A DNA stretch of 64,000 nt from Bacillus sp. es.034 (GTDB lineage: Bacteria > Bacillota > Bacilli > Bacillales > Bacillaceae_B). Shown piece after piece: positions 18,133 through 27,834 of this stretch. The stretch spans positions 3,756,001-3,820,000 of the forward strand of contig NZ_PDIY01000001.1 in assembly GCF_002563655.1 (NCBI RefSeq). Reading direction: 5' to 3'. Within the stretch, counting starts at the first letter, position 1, and each line of letters opens with the position of its first letter. The notes below the pieces were generated by a model. It did no database searches, was not told the DNA's origin, and saw only the letters and a list, made by a program, of their open reading frames with translations. A program made the translations under genes and the position numbers.

Positions 18133-18210
18133 GTTGGGTGATTTTATTTGCTTATTAATCATGTAAATCGTACTGAATCGCTTATTTTGAGGTGGATAAA
18201 TTTGTTAATT

Positions 18211-18310
18211 GGCTGGATTATGTTTCAGAACGGCTGGATTTTCTGTGAAATCGGCCGGATTTTTCATTGTATCGGCTGGATTCTAGCCAAAATCGGCCGG
18301 ATTTTCGATT
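18211..18310. repeat. Five 21-bp tandem repeats (GGCYGGATT core)
   Basis: The core GGCTGGATT or GGCCGGATT starts at 18211, 18232, 18253, 18274 and 18295, exactly 21 bp apart. The spacers between cores vary apart from a partly shared ATC just before later copies. Copies with CGGCCG are locally palindromic. The surrounding 18133-18372 holds no convincing gene. Read in frame, the repeats would give a seven-residue periodic peptide (G-W/R-I-x-x-x-x), but no Shine-Dalgarno precedes it. Function unknown. Confidence 0.85.
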
Positions 18311-18372
18311 AAGACCGACCACATCTCCCTTCAATTTCATCCAACCTCTTCTCACCATCCTCTAAAAAACAC

Positions 18373-18397
18373 GTTAATAATTATTTTTTCCGGGTAA
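18373..18397 (+). promoter_or_regulatory. SigB-like promoter of the stress SDR
   Basis: GTTAAT (18373-18378), 13-bp spacer, GGGTAA (18392-18397), against the SigB consensus GTTTAA-N12-15-GGGTAT. It lies 43 bp upstream of a gene of general-stress type, which supports it. Confidence 0.65.
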
Positions 18398-18440
18398 ACA
18401 CTATCTTAAGATAACCTAAACCCTTAAAGGAGTGTTTTCA

Positions 18441-19313
18441 TTGTCTCAACAACAACAAAACCAGAAACAGACTTTTCCCCCTCAGCACCAGGATCATCAG
18501 CCTGGTACGGTGGATGAAATGAACCCCCAACCCATTCATACGGATCAAAACTATAAAGGCAGTGGCAAGCTGGATGGAAAGGTCGCACTCATTACAGGAG
18601 GCGACAGCGGGATCGGACGGTCGGTTGCCTGGTACTTCGCACGGGAAGGCGCACATGTAGCGGTTTCGTATTTGGACGAGCATGAGGATGCGAATAAAAC
18701 GAAGGAACTTGTAGAAGCAGAAGGCGTCAGATGCATCCTGTTACCAGGTGATGTGGGAAGTTCGACTTTCTGCAAAGATATCGTGAGTAAGACGATATCC
18801 GAGTTCGGGAAACTTGATATCCTCGTAAACAACGCTGCTGAACAACACCCTCAAGCAGGGCTTACGGATATTAGCGATGAACAGTTGGAGCGTACATTCA
18901 AAACGAATATCTTCTCCATGTTCTATTTGACACGGGCTGCCCTCCCTCATCTGAAGAAGGGAGCCTCGATCATCAATACGGCTTCGATCACAGCATATAA
19001 AGGAAACAAGGATCTGATCGATTACTCTTCCACCAAAGGGGCCATTGTAAGTTTCACTCGTTCACTGGCTGAAAACATTGCCGCAGATGGCATCAGGGTG
19101 AACGGGGTCGCGCCAGGACCGATCTGGACTCCGTTGATACCATCGACATTCAGTTCACAAAAAGTGTCGGAATTCGGAGCGAATACACCCCTTGGACGGG
19201 CGGGACAGCCGTTTGAGTTAGCACCTGCCTACGTATATCTTGCCAGTGATGATTCAAGCTACGTGTCGGGACAGATGATTCATGTGAATGGCGGTACCGT
19301 CATCAACGGATAA
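18441..19313 (+). CDS. SDR family oxidoreductase, general-stress type (YhxC/YdaD-like)
   Basis: 290 residues starting at TTG 18441, 8 nt after GGAG; an upstream GTG overlaps that site. The first 40 residues are a hydrophilic Gln/His/Pro-rich tail typical of the glucose/ribitol dehydrogenase-like stress SDRs. Then come TGGDSGIGRS (cofactor loop), NNAAEQ, active Ser in SIINTASITA and YSSTKGA (Tyr-x3-Lys). Substrate unknown. A SigB-like promoter upstream fits a role in the general stress response, as for B. subtilis GsiB-regulon relatives such as Gsp39. Confidence 0.87.
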   Translation: MSQQQQNQKQTFPPQHQDHQPGTVDEMNPQPIHTDQNYKGSGKLDGKVALITGGDSGIGRSVAWYFAREGAHVAVSYLDEHEDANKTKELVEAEGVRCILLPGDVGSSTFCKDIVSKTISEFGKLDILVNNAAEQHPQAGLTDISDEQLERTFKTNIFSMFYLTRAALPHLKKGASIINTASITAYKGNKDLIDYSSTKGAIVSFTRSLAENIAADGIRVNGVAPGPIWTPLIPSTFSSQKVSEFGANTPLGRAGQPFELAPAYVYLASDDSSYVSGQMIHVNGGTVING

Positions 19314-19316
19314 GAC

Positions 19317-19380
19317 AAAAAGCGACTGAAGTTTATGGCTCTCTTCTTTTGAAGGGGAGTCCACACTTCAGTCGCTTTTT
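19317..19380. terminator. Bidirectional terminator SDR/malR
   Basis: AAAAAGCGACTGAAGT (19317-19332) is the perfect complement of ACTTCAGTCGCTTTTT (19365-19380), with a 32-base loop containing a further weak stem. Serves the convergent SDR and malR genes. Confidence 0.88.
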
Positions 19381-19381
19381 A

Positions 19382-20413
19382 TTATGACTTCACTTTACGT
19401 TCACCGCAGGTACACCGGGTCACAAGATGATGAGGAACAATGATCCTCTTGATCGGTTCTTTCGGATTCTCTATTTTTTGAATCAGGCTTTTTGCAGCCT
19501 CATTCCCAAGATTATAAATATTGATATCCACAGATGTTAGAGGGGGTCTGGACATTTCCGCCAGAAGTACATTATTGAAGCTGACAATGGATATGTCTTC
19601 CGGTACACGAATGCCCATCTCATCCAAAGTGTTCAAGACTCCAAGCGCCATCAGATCATCGGCTACGACCAGGGCAGTCGGGGGATCTTCCAGCTGCATG
19701 AGCTCTTTAATGGCTTCACGTCCCCCTTCCCGAAGGAATTCTTCGTGTATGATATATTCATCCTTCATATCGATCCCCGCATCACGGAGGGACTTTTCGT
19801 ACCCTAACAAACGTTCGACCGTCACAACAAGATCCAGGTCTCCCCCGATAAAGCCGATGCATTCATGCTTAAGCTCGAGGAGATAGTCCGTCACTTCTTT
19901 CGTTGCCCGGTAGTTATCATTATCCACATGTGTGATTTCTTCACAATACTTGTATGGCTTCCCGACGACGACAAAGGGGAAATCCCGATTCTTCAAATAG
20001 TTCATCACTTTATCTTCTACCTTTGAATATAACAGGATGATTCCGTCCACCCGTCCGCCCTGGACCATCTGGACGACTCCTTCAAAGATTTCCTCTTCCG
20101 ATTGGCCGGTGGACATTTGAAGGGCATACTGTTTTTCCTGTGCCCCTTCACTTAACCCTCTTAAGACAGTCGGAAAGAATGGATTTTGCGAGAAGGCGCT
20201 GGCGGAACCCGGTAATACCAGCCCGATCACCTGTGTGGACTGATTTGCCAGGCTCCTTGCAATGAAGTTGGGATGGTATCCAAGTTGCTCCATCGCTTCC
20301 CGGACTTTCTGTTTTGTTTTTTCACTTATTCTTGGATTGTTTGCGATCACACGTGAAACCGTGGACGGTGCTACGTTTGCAAGTTTCGCAACATCCTTTA
20401 TGGTAACAGCCAT
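19382..20413 (-). CDS. malR: LacI-family regulator of maltodextrin genes
   Basis: 343 residues from ATG 20413 (AVTIKDVAKLANVAPSTVSR), downstream of a GGGGTGG site. N-terminal LacI helix-turn-helix, hinge helix NFIARSLANQ, then a periplasmic-binding-like sugar domain. The C-terminus has an unusual CTCGERK. It sits at the end of the amylase-mdxGFE cluster, so it probably senses maltose or maltodextrin (MalR/MdxR type). A LacI-like half-palindrome lies at its own promoter. Whether it activates or represses cannot be told from sequence. Confidence 0.85.
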   Translation of the reverse strand: MAVTIKDVAKLANVAPSTVSRVIANNPRISEKTKQKVREAMEQLGYHPNFIARSLANQSTQVIGLVLPGSASAFSQNPFFPTVLRGLSEGAQEKQYALQMSTGQSEEEIFEGVVQMVQGGRVDGIILLYSKVEDKVMNYLKNRDFPFVVVGKPYKYCEEITHVDNDNYRATKEVTDYLLELKHECIGFIGGDLDLVVTVERLLGYEKSLRDAGIDMKDEYIIHEEFLREGGREAIKELMQLEDPPTALVVADDLMALGVLNTLDEMGIRVPEDISIVSFNNVLLAEMSRPPLTSVDINIYNLGNEAAKSLIQKIENPKEPIKRIIVPHHLVTRCTCGERKVKS

Positions 20414-20472
20414 ATATTCCACCCCCTGTTTTAAAAAAAGCGGACCCTAAGACGGGCTGCTCAATCATAAAA

Positions 20473-20487
20473 TTAAAACGCTTCCAA
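20473..20487. promoter_or_regulatory. LacI/CcpA-type operator upstream of malR
   Basis: TTAAAACGCTTCCAA contains the AACGCTT core used by LacI-family proteins, 60 bp upstream of the malR start. Similar cores occur near mdxE. Confidence 0.5.
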
Positions 20488-20538
20488 TTCATTATGTTTA
20501 AAATGGCAGCAGGGCTCAATTTAATGGCCCTGCTCTTA

Positions 20539-22074
20539 TTACTTGTTCTTCGATTTTCCACGTTTCCTTACAAGATACAGGAAAAGGAAGAATAGGAAGT
20601 ACATGATTCCCAAAGCGATCAGGTAAGGATAATTCAGTCCGCTCTTTTTTTTGAGTAAGTAAATTTCCGACTCTTCACGATCAAGGACAAGATGATAATT
20701 TCCATCCTTATCGCTACGAACCAGGTCATCACTGATTAACCCTTTTAATTCATGATTATCCGCTAGTTGATCTTTTGTTAATTGAACATCTTGTGTTTCA
20801 CTCGTATTGTTGATGGCTATGACGATGGTCTGATCTTTATATGTACGCTTAAAGATTCCCATCCCGTCTTTATTGTAAATCGGTGTGATATCCCCTCTCG
20901 TCAGTGCGGGATAATCTTGACGGATCTCACCTAACCGGGTGATATAATCAATCAGTTCTTTATCAGCCCTGAAATTCATAAAGCGGCGGTTGTCAGGGTC
21001 ATTCCCCCCGTCCATCGCTATTTCAGAACCGTAATAAACGATCGGGATTCCAGGGGTTGTATACATATACGTGAGGGCAAGCTTCCATCTCGTTCCAGGG
21101 AAGAGCTTCCCTTGAACAATCATTCTCGTAAATCGTTCCATATCATGGTTATCTATGAATGTCCCCATCACATATGGATTGTCATAGAACGTTTCATTGT
21201 ATTTCCAAAAGTTGAATAAACGATCCATGGATGTATCGGGCTTCTGGAAGACGGAACGCATTTCTTCCGCTTGGGGGACATTGACGAATCCATCGATTCC
21301 TGTCCCATTATAGGCAGCGATTTTTTCCGGATCCCGGTCGAACACTTCTCCTAACAGGTAAAAGTCTTCTTTCACCGACTTCACCTCATCGCTGAACTCA
21401 TCCCAGAACTCCTGCGGGACATGACGTACAGTGTCCAGACGATACCCATCGATATCGGTTTCTTTGATCCACCACTTTGCCGCATCGAATAAATAGTTTT
21501 TCACTTCGGGATTCTCTGTATTTAAATCGGGAAGATCATATAACCAGGCATTCTGAACACTTTCTTCATTATTGAAATTCATCGGCTGCTTCTCATGGAA
21601 CCAGTCCTCTTTTTCAGGGTCATTCACCCAGGGGTGTTCCGGCCCGACATGATTCACAACAAAGTCCAGCATCACTTTCATATCCCGTTTATGGGCTTCT
21701 TCCACAAGCTTCTTGAACGTCTTCATGGAGCCGAAATGTTCTTCGGTTTTGTAGAAGTCCGTAATCCAGTAGCCGTGATAACCCATCGGTTGATTATCAA
21801 ATATGGGGGTCAGCCAAATGGCAGTGAATCCCATATCCCTGATGTAATCCAGTTTATTGATGATTCCCTGGAAATCTCCGCCCTGATAGGCTTTCGGGTC
21901 CTTCGTGTTCACATCTTTATCATTGCTTGTATCCCCATCATTAAAGCGATCGACCATCAGAAAATAAATGGTCTCATCCTGCCATTTTCGTTCTTCTTTT
22001 TCAACTGCACCTACCGGAAGGGCGTAAAAAAGAAGAAACGGGACTAAAATGAGAGATAATACTCTTCTTTTCAT
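20539..22074 (-). CDS. Membrane-anchored alpha-amylase (GH13)
   Basis: 511 residues with a Sec signal (MKRRVLSLILVPFLLFYALP) and a C-terminal helix (about 480-502, LIALGIMYFLFFLFLYLVR) followed by RKRGKSKNK, so it is probably anchored with its catalytic domain outside. GH13 motifs: DFVVNH (137-142), DGYRLDTVRH with nucleophile Asp214, LLGEVFD with acid/base Glu243, and FIDNHD with Asp311. It would hydrolyse starch to maltodextrins for MdxEFG. It lies 38 bp after mdxG on the same strand and probably belongs to the operon. Confidence 0.9.
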   Translation of the reverse strand: MKRRVLSLILVPFLLFYALPVGAVEKEERKWQDETIYFLMVDRFNDGDTSNDKDVNTKDPKAYQGGDFQGIINKLDYIRDMGFTAIWLTPIFDNQPMGYHGYWITDFYKTEEHFGSMKTFKKLVEEAHKRDMKVMLDFVVNHVGPEHPWVNDPEKEDWFHEKQPMNFNNEESVQNAWLYDLPDLNTENPEVKNYLFDAAKWWIKETDIDGYRLDTVRHVPQEFWDEFSDEVKSVKEDFYLLGEVFDRDPEKIAAYNGTGIDGFVNVPQAEEMRSVFQKPDTSMDRLFNFWKYNETFYDNPYVMGTFIDNHDMERFTRMIVQGKLFPGTRWKLALTYMYTTPGIPIVYYGSEIAMDGGNDPDNRRFMNFRADKELIDYITRLGEIRQDYPALTRGDITPIYNKDGMGIFKRTYKDQTIVIAINNTSETQDVQLTKDQLADNHELKGLISDDLVRSDKDGNYHLVLDREESEIYLLKKKSGLNYPYLIALGIMYFLFFLFLYLVRKRGKSKNK

Positions 22075-22112
22075 CTCCGCTCCTCCTATAAATGTTAGTA
22101 ACGCCTATAAGA

Positions 22113-22955
22113 TTATCCTTTTGTACCCCCTGCCGTCAATCCTGAAACGAAGTATTTCTGGAAGAACAGGAATAATAGGGCAATCGGTACGGCTATGAGG
22201 ACTGATCCGGCAGCAAATGTTGTAAACTCTGCTCCGAATTGTTTGGCCACCATATCATAAAGGGCAACCGGTAGTGTATACATCTTTTCTGAACGTAACA
22301 GGATACTTGCAATGATAAAGTCTGCGAATGGGGCAATGAATGAAAACAGTGCCACAACCGCAATGATCGGTTTCGCAAGAGGCATGACGATCTGGAAGAA
22401 AATGCGCAAATGGCCCGCTCCGTCCATCTTAGCTGATTCATCCAGTTCTTTCGGAATCGTATCCAGATACCCTTTCATCAACCATGTGTTCATTGGGATC
22501 TGCCCGCCCACATATACAAGGATCAATCCGATATGAGTATCCAATAGTTTTGTTAACAGCGCTAATACGAAAATCGCAATAAGCGCGGCAAAGTTAGGAA
22601 TCATTTGCAGGATGAGGAATGTCATCAACCCATTCTTTCGTCCAGCGAATCTGTATCGGGAGAAGGAATAAGCGGTCAGACTTACCAGTAAGACGGTTAG
22701 TGCCATCGTAGATAAACTGACCTTCAATGAATTCCAATACCAAAGCATATAATTGCTTTTCTCGAGATCAAAAAGTTCCTTATAATGTGCCAGTGTCGCG
22801 TTTTTAGGAATGATGGATGAACCGGATAAACTTTGGCCCGGGTTGAATGATGATCCGATGATCCATGCAACCGGGTAAAGAATGATGGCAAACATGATTC
22901 CGATGAATGCGTATGAAAGTGTCAAACGTATGAGTTTCTGTCTCTTCATATTCAT
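22113..22955 (-). CDS. mdxG: Maltodextrin ABC transporter permease MdxG/MalG
   Basis: 280 residues with six membrane helices. The cytoplasmic EAA loop is ESAKMDGAGHLRIFFQIVMP (166 onward), the contact for the ATPase MsmX type. Its start lies one base after the mdxF stop, so the pair is translationally coupled. Family features fit MalG/MdxG. No ATPase gene is in the window; in B. subtilis the shared MsmX ATPase is encoded elsewhere. Confidence 0.92.
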   Translation of the reverse strand: MNMKRQKLIRLTLSYAFIGIMFAIILYPVAWIIGSSFNPGQSLSGSSIIPKNATLAHYKELFDLEKSNYMLWYWNSLKVSLSTMALTVLLVSLTAYSFSRYRFAGRKNGLMTFLILQMIPNFAALIAIFVLALLTKLLDTHIGLILVYVGGQIPMNTWLMKGYLDTIPKELDESAKMDGAGHLRIFFQIVMPLAKPIIAVVALFSFIAPFADFIIASILLRSEKMYTLPVALYDMVAKQFGAEFTTFAAGSVLIAVPIALLFLFFQKYFVSGLTAGGTKG

Positions 22956-22956
22956 A

Positions 22957-24243
22957 TTACATCATATCCTCTTCTTGGAATGATTTCGTTCTCTTGAACT
23001 GCCAGATCGCTACAGTGATCACGATGATGGACAATAATAATGTGATGGCAGCGGCTTTCGAATACTGTGCGGATGTCATCGTCAGACTGTAAATCCAGGA
23101 GATCAGGATATCCGTCCCCCCTGCATTTTGTCCGGTTAAGGCCGGTCCACCGCCGTTGAATAAGTAAATGACGTTAAAGTTATTAAAGTTAAACGTATAT
23201 TGTGTAATGATGATCGGTGCCGTTGCAAAAAGGACAAGTGGCAGCGTGATATTCTTGAATTTCTGGAATGCCGAAGCCCCATCGACCGTCGCTGCTTCAT
23301 ATAGTTCATCCGGAATGGATTGAAGCACTCCCGTTGTCATGGCAAAGATAAAAGGGAAGCCGAGCCATGCCTGGATTCCAATCAAGGCAATTCGTGTATA
23401 CATCGGTTCCGTCATCCAAGGTAATCCTTCAATACCGAAGAACCCGAGGATGTCCCGGTTGATCGTTCCGAATGATTCATTGAACATTCCGGCGAAAACG
23501 AGGATCGAAACGAAAGCCGGGATTGCCCAAGGCAGGATGAATACAGTACGGATGATGGCTTTCCCTTTTAAATCCTTCTGATTCACAAGGATGGCAAGGA
23601 ATACTCCAAGTGCCACTTGAAGTGTTGTCGCGCCGAACGTCCAAACGAGTGTCCAGGCAAGTACGGTGATGAATGTTTCTCTCCATATATCAATCTTGAA
23701 AATATCCACAAAGTTTTGGATCCCTACCCAGTCAACCAGTTTAGCCGGTGGTGAGTGATACAGATCGTAGTTTGTGAACGCCAGTAAGACGACAAAGATG
23801 ATCGGGAAAATGACGACGAATACAAGTAGTAAGAACCCCGGAGACATAATGAGATATGGAAATCCATTATCAATCAGATTTCTGTACTGCTCGCGGATCG
23901 TGCTGAGCTTCTCTCCCCTGTCGCGCTTTTCTCCATTCTTATACGCATCCCGGAGATTAAACAGATAAAAACCGATTCCAAAAATAGATACAATGATTGC
24001 CAGGATACCGTATACCATTAAGAAAATGGAATGATCTCCGTATGATACGTCTGTCCCAAGGGTCGTAATCCCCCATAATCCGTAGCCGATCAAATCTCTG
24101 AAGACAAGGATAAAGGCGGCTGTCATGATCAGGAAGAATGCGCCTTTTAGAAACTGCCTATGATACATCTGACCTAAACCAGGGATTAGGGAAAGGGCCA
24201 GCGCTGTTTTTCTATGATTTGTTTGATAGGATTGTTGCTCCAT
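22957..24243 (-). CDS. mdxF: Maltodextrin ABC transporter permease MdxF/MalF
   Basis: 428 residues. About eight membrane helices, with the family's extended N-terminal membrane region (LSLIPGLGQMYHRQFLKGAF). The EAA loop is EAATVDGASAFQKFKNITLP. It pairs with MdxG to form the channel. A 149-bp gap with two hairpins separates it from mdxE, probably setting lower permease than binding-protein expression. Confidence 0.93.
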   Translation of the reverse strand: MEQQSYQTNHRKTALALSLIPGLGQMYHRQFLKGAFFLIMTAAFILVFRDLIGYGLWGITTLGTDVSYGDHSIFLMVYGILAIIVSIFGIGFYLFNLRDAYKNGEKRDRGEKLSTIREQYRNLIDNGFPYLIMSPGFLLLVFVVIFPIIFVVLLAFTNYDLYHSPPAKLVDWVGIQNFVDIFKIDIWRETFITVLAWTLVWTFGATTLQVALGVFLAILVNQKDLKGKAIIRTVFILPWAIPAFVSILVFAGMFNESFGTINRDILGFFGIEGLPWMTEPMYTRIALIGIQAWLGFPFIFAMTTGVLQSIPDELYEAATVDGASAFQKFKNITLPLVLFATAPIIITQYTFNFNNFNVIYLFNGGGPALTGQNAGGTDILISWIYSLTMTSAQYSKAAAITLLLSIIVITVAIWQFKRTKSFQEEDMM

Positions 24244-24281
24244 CCTATATTCCCCTTTCTACGTTCACAGTTTTGATAAGC

Positions 24282-24382
24282 TTCAAGAGCTTTTTAAGAA
24301 AAGAAAGATTTTTTCCTTAAAAAGCCCTTGAATAGGTCTTTAAAAGGATAGCAGTACCTCTCAATAACGAGAAGGTACCGCT
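24282..24382 (-). promoter_or_regulatory. Two intercistronic hairpins between mdxE and mdxF
   Basis: On the minus strand the first stem after mdxE is AGCGGTACC...GGTACTGCT (24350-24382). The second is TTCAAGGGCTTTTTAAG paired with CTTAAAAAGCTCTTGAA (24282-24332, one mismatch). Such hairpins after a binding-protein gene commonly stabilise its mRNA or reduce read-through. Confidence 0.65.
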
Positions 24383-24392
24383 ATGATTATGA

Positions 24393-25670
24393 TTAGTTGG
24401 AGTGGTTCGCATCAATGTTTTGCTGAATTTGCTTCACTGCTGCATCAAGAGCCGCTTTCGGTTCTTGCTTACCTGTTACAACCGTTTGAAGTGAATCAGC
24501 CATTGGTCCCCAAACTTCTCCCATTTCAGGGATGTTCGGCATTGGAACCGCGTATTGAGATTGCTCAGCAACCGCTTTTGCACCAGGATTGTCTGCGATC
24601 GCAGGATCGTCGATCAGACCTTGGTTTGTTGGAACTTCCTGTGTTTGTTCGAAACGTAATTTAGCATACTCATCTTGAGTGATGAATTCGATGAATTTCT
24701 GAGCCCACTCTTTGTTTTTAGAGTAGCCTGACACATGCCAGCCCTTCACACCCATGAATGTTTTCATCGGCTCTCCGTTAGGAAGCTTAGGCATTGCAGC
24801 AATACCGATATCGATACCCGCATCTTTATATCCTTGGAATGACCAAGGACCGTTCATGACAGATGCCACTTTTCCTTCTCCGAAAAGACCGTCAAGTGCA
24901 GATCCGCCATTTTCCCCGATGATCCCTTTAGGGAATAAACCTTCTGTGTACCATTTTTGGATATATTCAGTTCCTTCTACAGCACCATCATTGTTTAAGC
25001 CAAGATCTTTCGCATCTAATGCCCCGTCGTTTTCAGCGAATACATATCCACCGAATCCACCGATCGGTGCATGTGCGAAATAGAAGTTATCCCATAGTGC
25101 TAAGAAACCGTAGCTTCCATCTTTCGTGAAATCTTTAGAGAATGTGTATACTTCATCCATTGTTTTAGGCGCATCTTCCATCAACGCTTTGTTGTAAATG
25201 AAAACAGGCGTTTCTGAAGATTTTGGTAGACCATATAACTTACCATCATAGCTCTCAGCCGTCATAGAAGATTCAGTGAAACGCTTTTCAATGTCCCCGT
25301 CGACTTCTAAAGGAGCGATATGCCCTGCAAGAGCAAGCTCACCGATTTGATCATGTGGTAATGTCAAAATGTCAGGACCTGTCCCGGCAGGACCGTCTAA
25401 ACGTAATTGTTCTTTCATCTTAGTTGCCATTTCGACTTCTTTCACTTCAACTTTGATACCAGTTTCTTCTTCGAACTTGGCACCTACTTCATCCAGCCAT
25501 CCAGTTTTCTCTTGATCTTCCCAGACAACCAGTTTTTCAGGTTTGTTCGCATCGTCAGCTTTTTTCTCTCCGCTGTCACTTTTTGATCCTTCCTCACGGT
25601 TTGGACCACAAGCAGCGAGCGCCCCCAGTACAAGCATGATTACCATAAGCATTGATAACGCTTTCCTCAT
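24393..25670 (-). CDS. mdxE: Maltodextrin-binding lipoprotein MdxE/MalE
   Basis: 425 residues from ATG 25670, with an AGGAGGGG site; a longer upstream frame has no ribosome site and would lack a signal at its N-terminus. Lipoprotein signal with lipobox LAAC (Cys21), a charged linker rich in Glu/Lys/Asp, then a family 1 solute-binding protein. It delivers maltodextrins to MdxFG. First gene of the minus-strand operon, with a strong promoter and LacI-type operators upstream. Confidence 0.94.
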   Translation of the reverse strand: MRKALSMLMVIMLVLGALAACGPNREEGSKSDSGEKKADDANKPEKLVVWEDQEKTGWLDEVGAKFEEETGIKVEVKEVEMATKMKEQLRLDGPAGTGPDILTLPHDQIGELALAGHIAPLEVDGDIEKRFTESSMTAESYDGKLYGLPKSSETPVFIYNKALMEDAPKTMDEVYTFSKDFTKDGSYGFLALWDNFYFAHAPIGGFGGYVFAENDGALDAKDLGLNNDGAVEGTEYIQKWYTEGLFPKGIIGENGGSALDGLFGEGKVASVMNGPWSFQGYKDAGIDIGIAAMPKLPNGEPMKTFMGVKGWHVSGYSKNKEWAQKFIEFITQDEYAKLRFEQTQEVPTNQGLIDDPAIADNPGAKAVAEQSQYAVPMPNIPEMGEVWGPMADSLQTVVTGKQEPKAALDAAVKQIQQNIDANHSN

Positions 25671-25721
25671 TTCGACCCCTCCTAAGTATGGTGAAACTAT
25701 TGATTCATGTTTTAGATTGAA

Positions 25722-25733
25722 CAAACGCTTGCA
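25722..25733. promoter_or_regulatory. LacI-type operator 1 in the mdxE leader
   Basis: CAAACGCTTGCA, a near-palindrome with the AACGCTTG core, between the mdxE promoter and its start codon. Confidence 0.55.
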
Positions 25734-25777
25734 CATACTATGACTTAATCTCTAAAGATATCGCTTACATTCTTTTG

Positions 25778-25791
25778 TGAAAACGATTGCA
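25778..25791. promoter_or_regulatory. cre/MalR-like operator 2 at the mdxE start site
   Basis: TGAAAACGATTGCA matches the CcpA cre consensus TGWNANCGNTNWCA at all but one position. It lies just downstream of the predicted transcription start of mdxE, where bound CcpA or MalR would block elongation. Confidence 0.65.
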
Positions 25792-25804
25792 CAACCTATT
25801 TCTT

Positions 25805-25832
25805 ATTATACAAACTAAATCTCCTTTGACAA
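25805..25832 (-). promoter_or_regulatory. SigA promoter of mdxE operon
   Basis: On the minus strand TTGTCA (25827-25832), 16-bp spacer, perfect TATAAT (25805-25810). Confidence 0.8.
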
Positions 25833-25872
25833 TACTTTTTTTGAAAATTTTTGCGTTTTACCTTAAAGAAAA

Positions 25873-25884
25873 GAAAACGCTTCA
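25873..25884. promoter_or_regulatory. LacI-type operator 3 in the divergent region
   Basis: GAAAACGCTTCA, a further AACGCTT core between the two divergent promoters, upstream of both. Confidence 0.45.
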
Positions 25885-25903
25885 CTTGTTTGATTGCCTA
25901 TCA

Positions 25904-25932
25904 TTGACAACATTGTTGGTTTGGAATACTCT
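25904..25932 (+). promoter_or_regulatory. SigA promoter of the cyclomaltodextrinase gene
   Basis: Perfect TTGACA (25904-25909), 17-bp spacer, TACTCT (25927-25932), followed by AGAGGAGGA before the start codon. Confidence 0.7.
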
Positions 25933-25944
25933 TTAATGGAATGA

Positions 25945-27723
<1,779 letters not shown>

Positions 27724-27745
27724 TCATGCTTACTTCCTAAAAAGA

Positions 27746-27771
27746 GGGACTACACCTTAACGGTTAGTCCC
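27746..27771 (+). terminator. Weak terminator-like hairpin
   Basis: GGGACTA and TAGTCCC form a 7-bp stem 22 bp after the stop codon. The tail is not strongly T-rich, so termination is uncertain. Confidence 0.4.
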
Positions 27772-27834
27772 CTTACCTATTTAAAATGTAACGAACGCCG
27801 TGGTATGCCCCCGGTAACTTAAAGGAGAAAATCT

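Noticed and set aside
18211-18303. CRISPR array
   Set aside because: The period is 21 bp with a 9-bp core, there are only five units and no cas genes; the repeats and spacers are too short for CRISPR.
18187-18318. Small peptide gene across the 21-bp repeats (seven-residue periodic peptide)
   Set aside because: The frame is open but starts only with TTG and has no Shine-Dalgarno; the period being a multiple of three makes such frames likely by chance.
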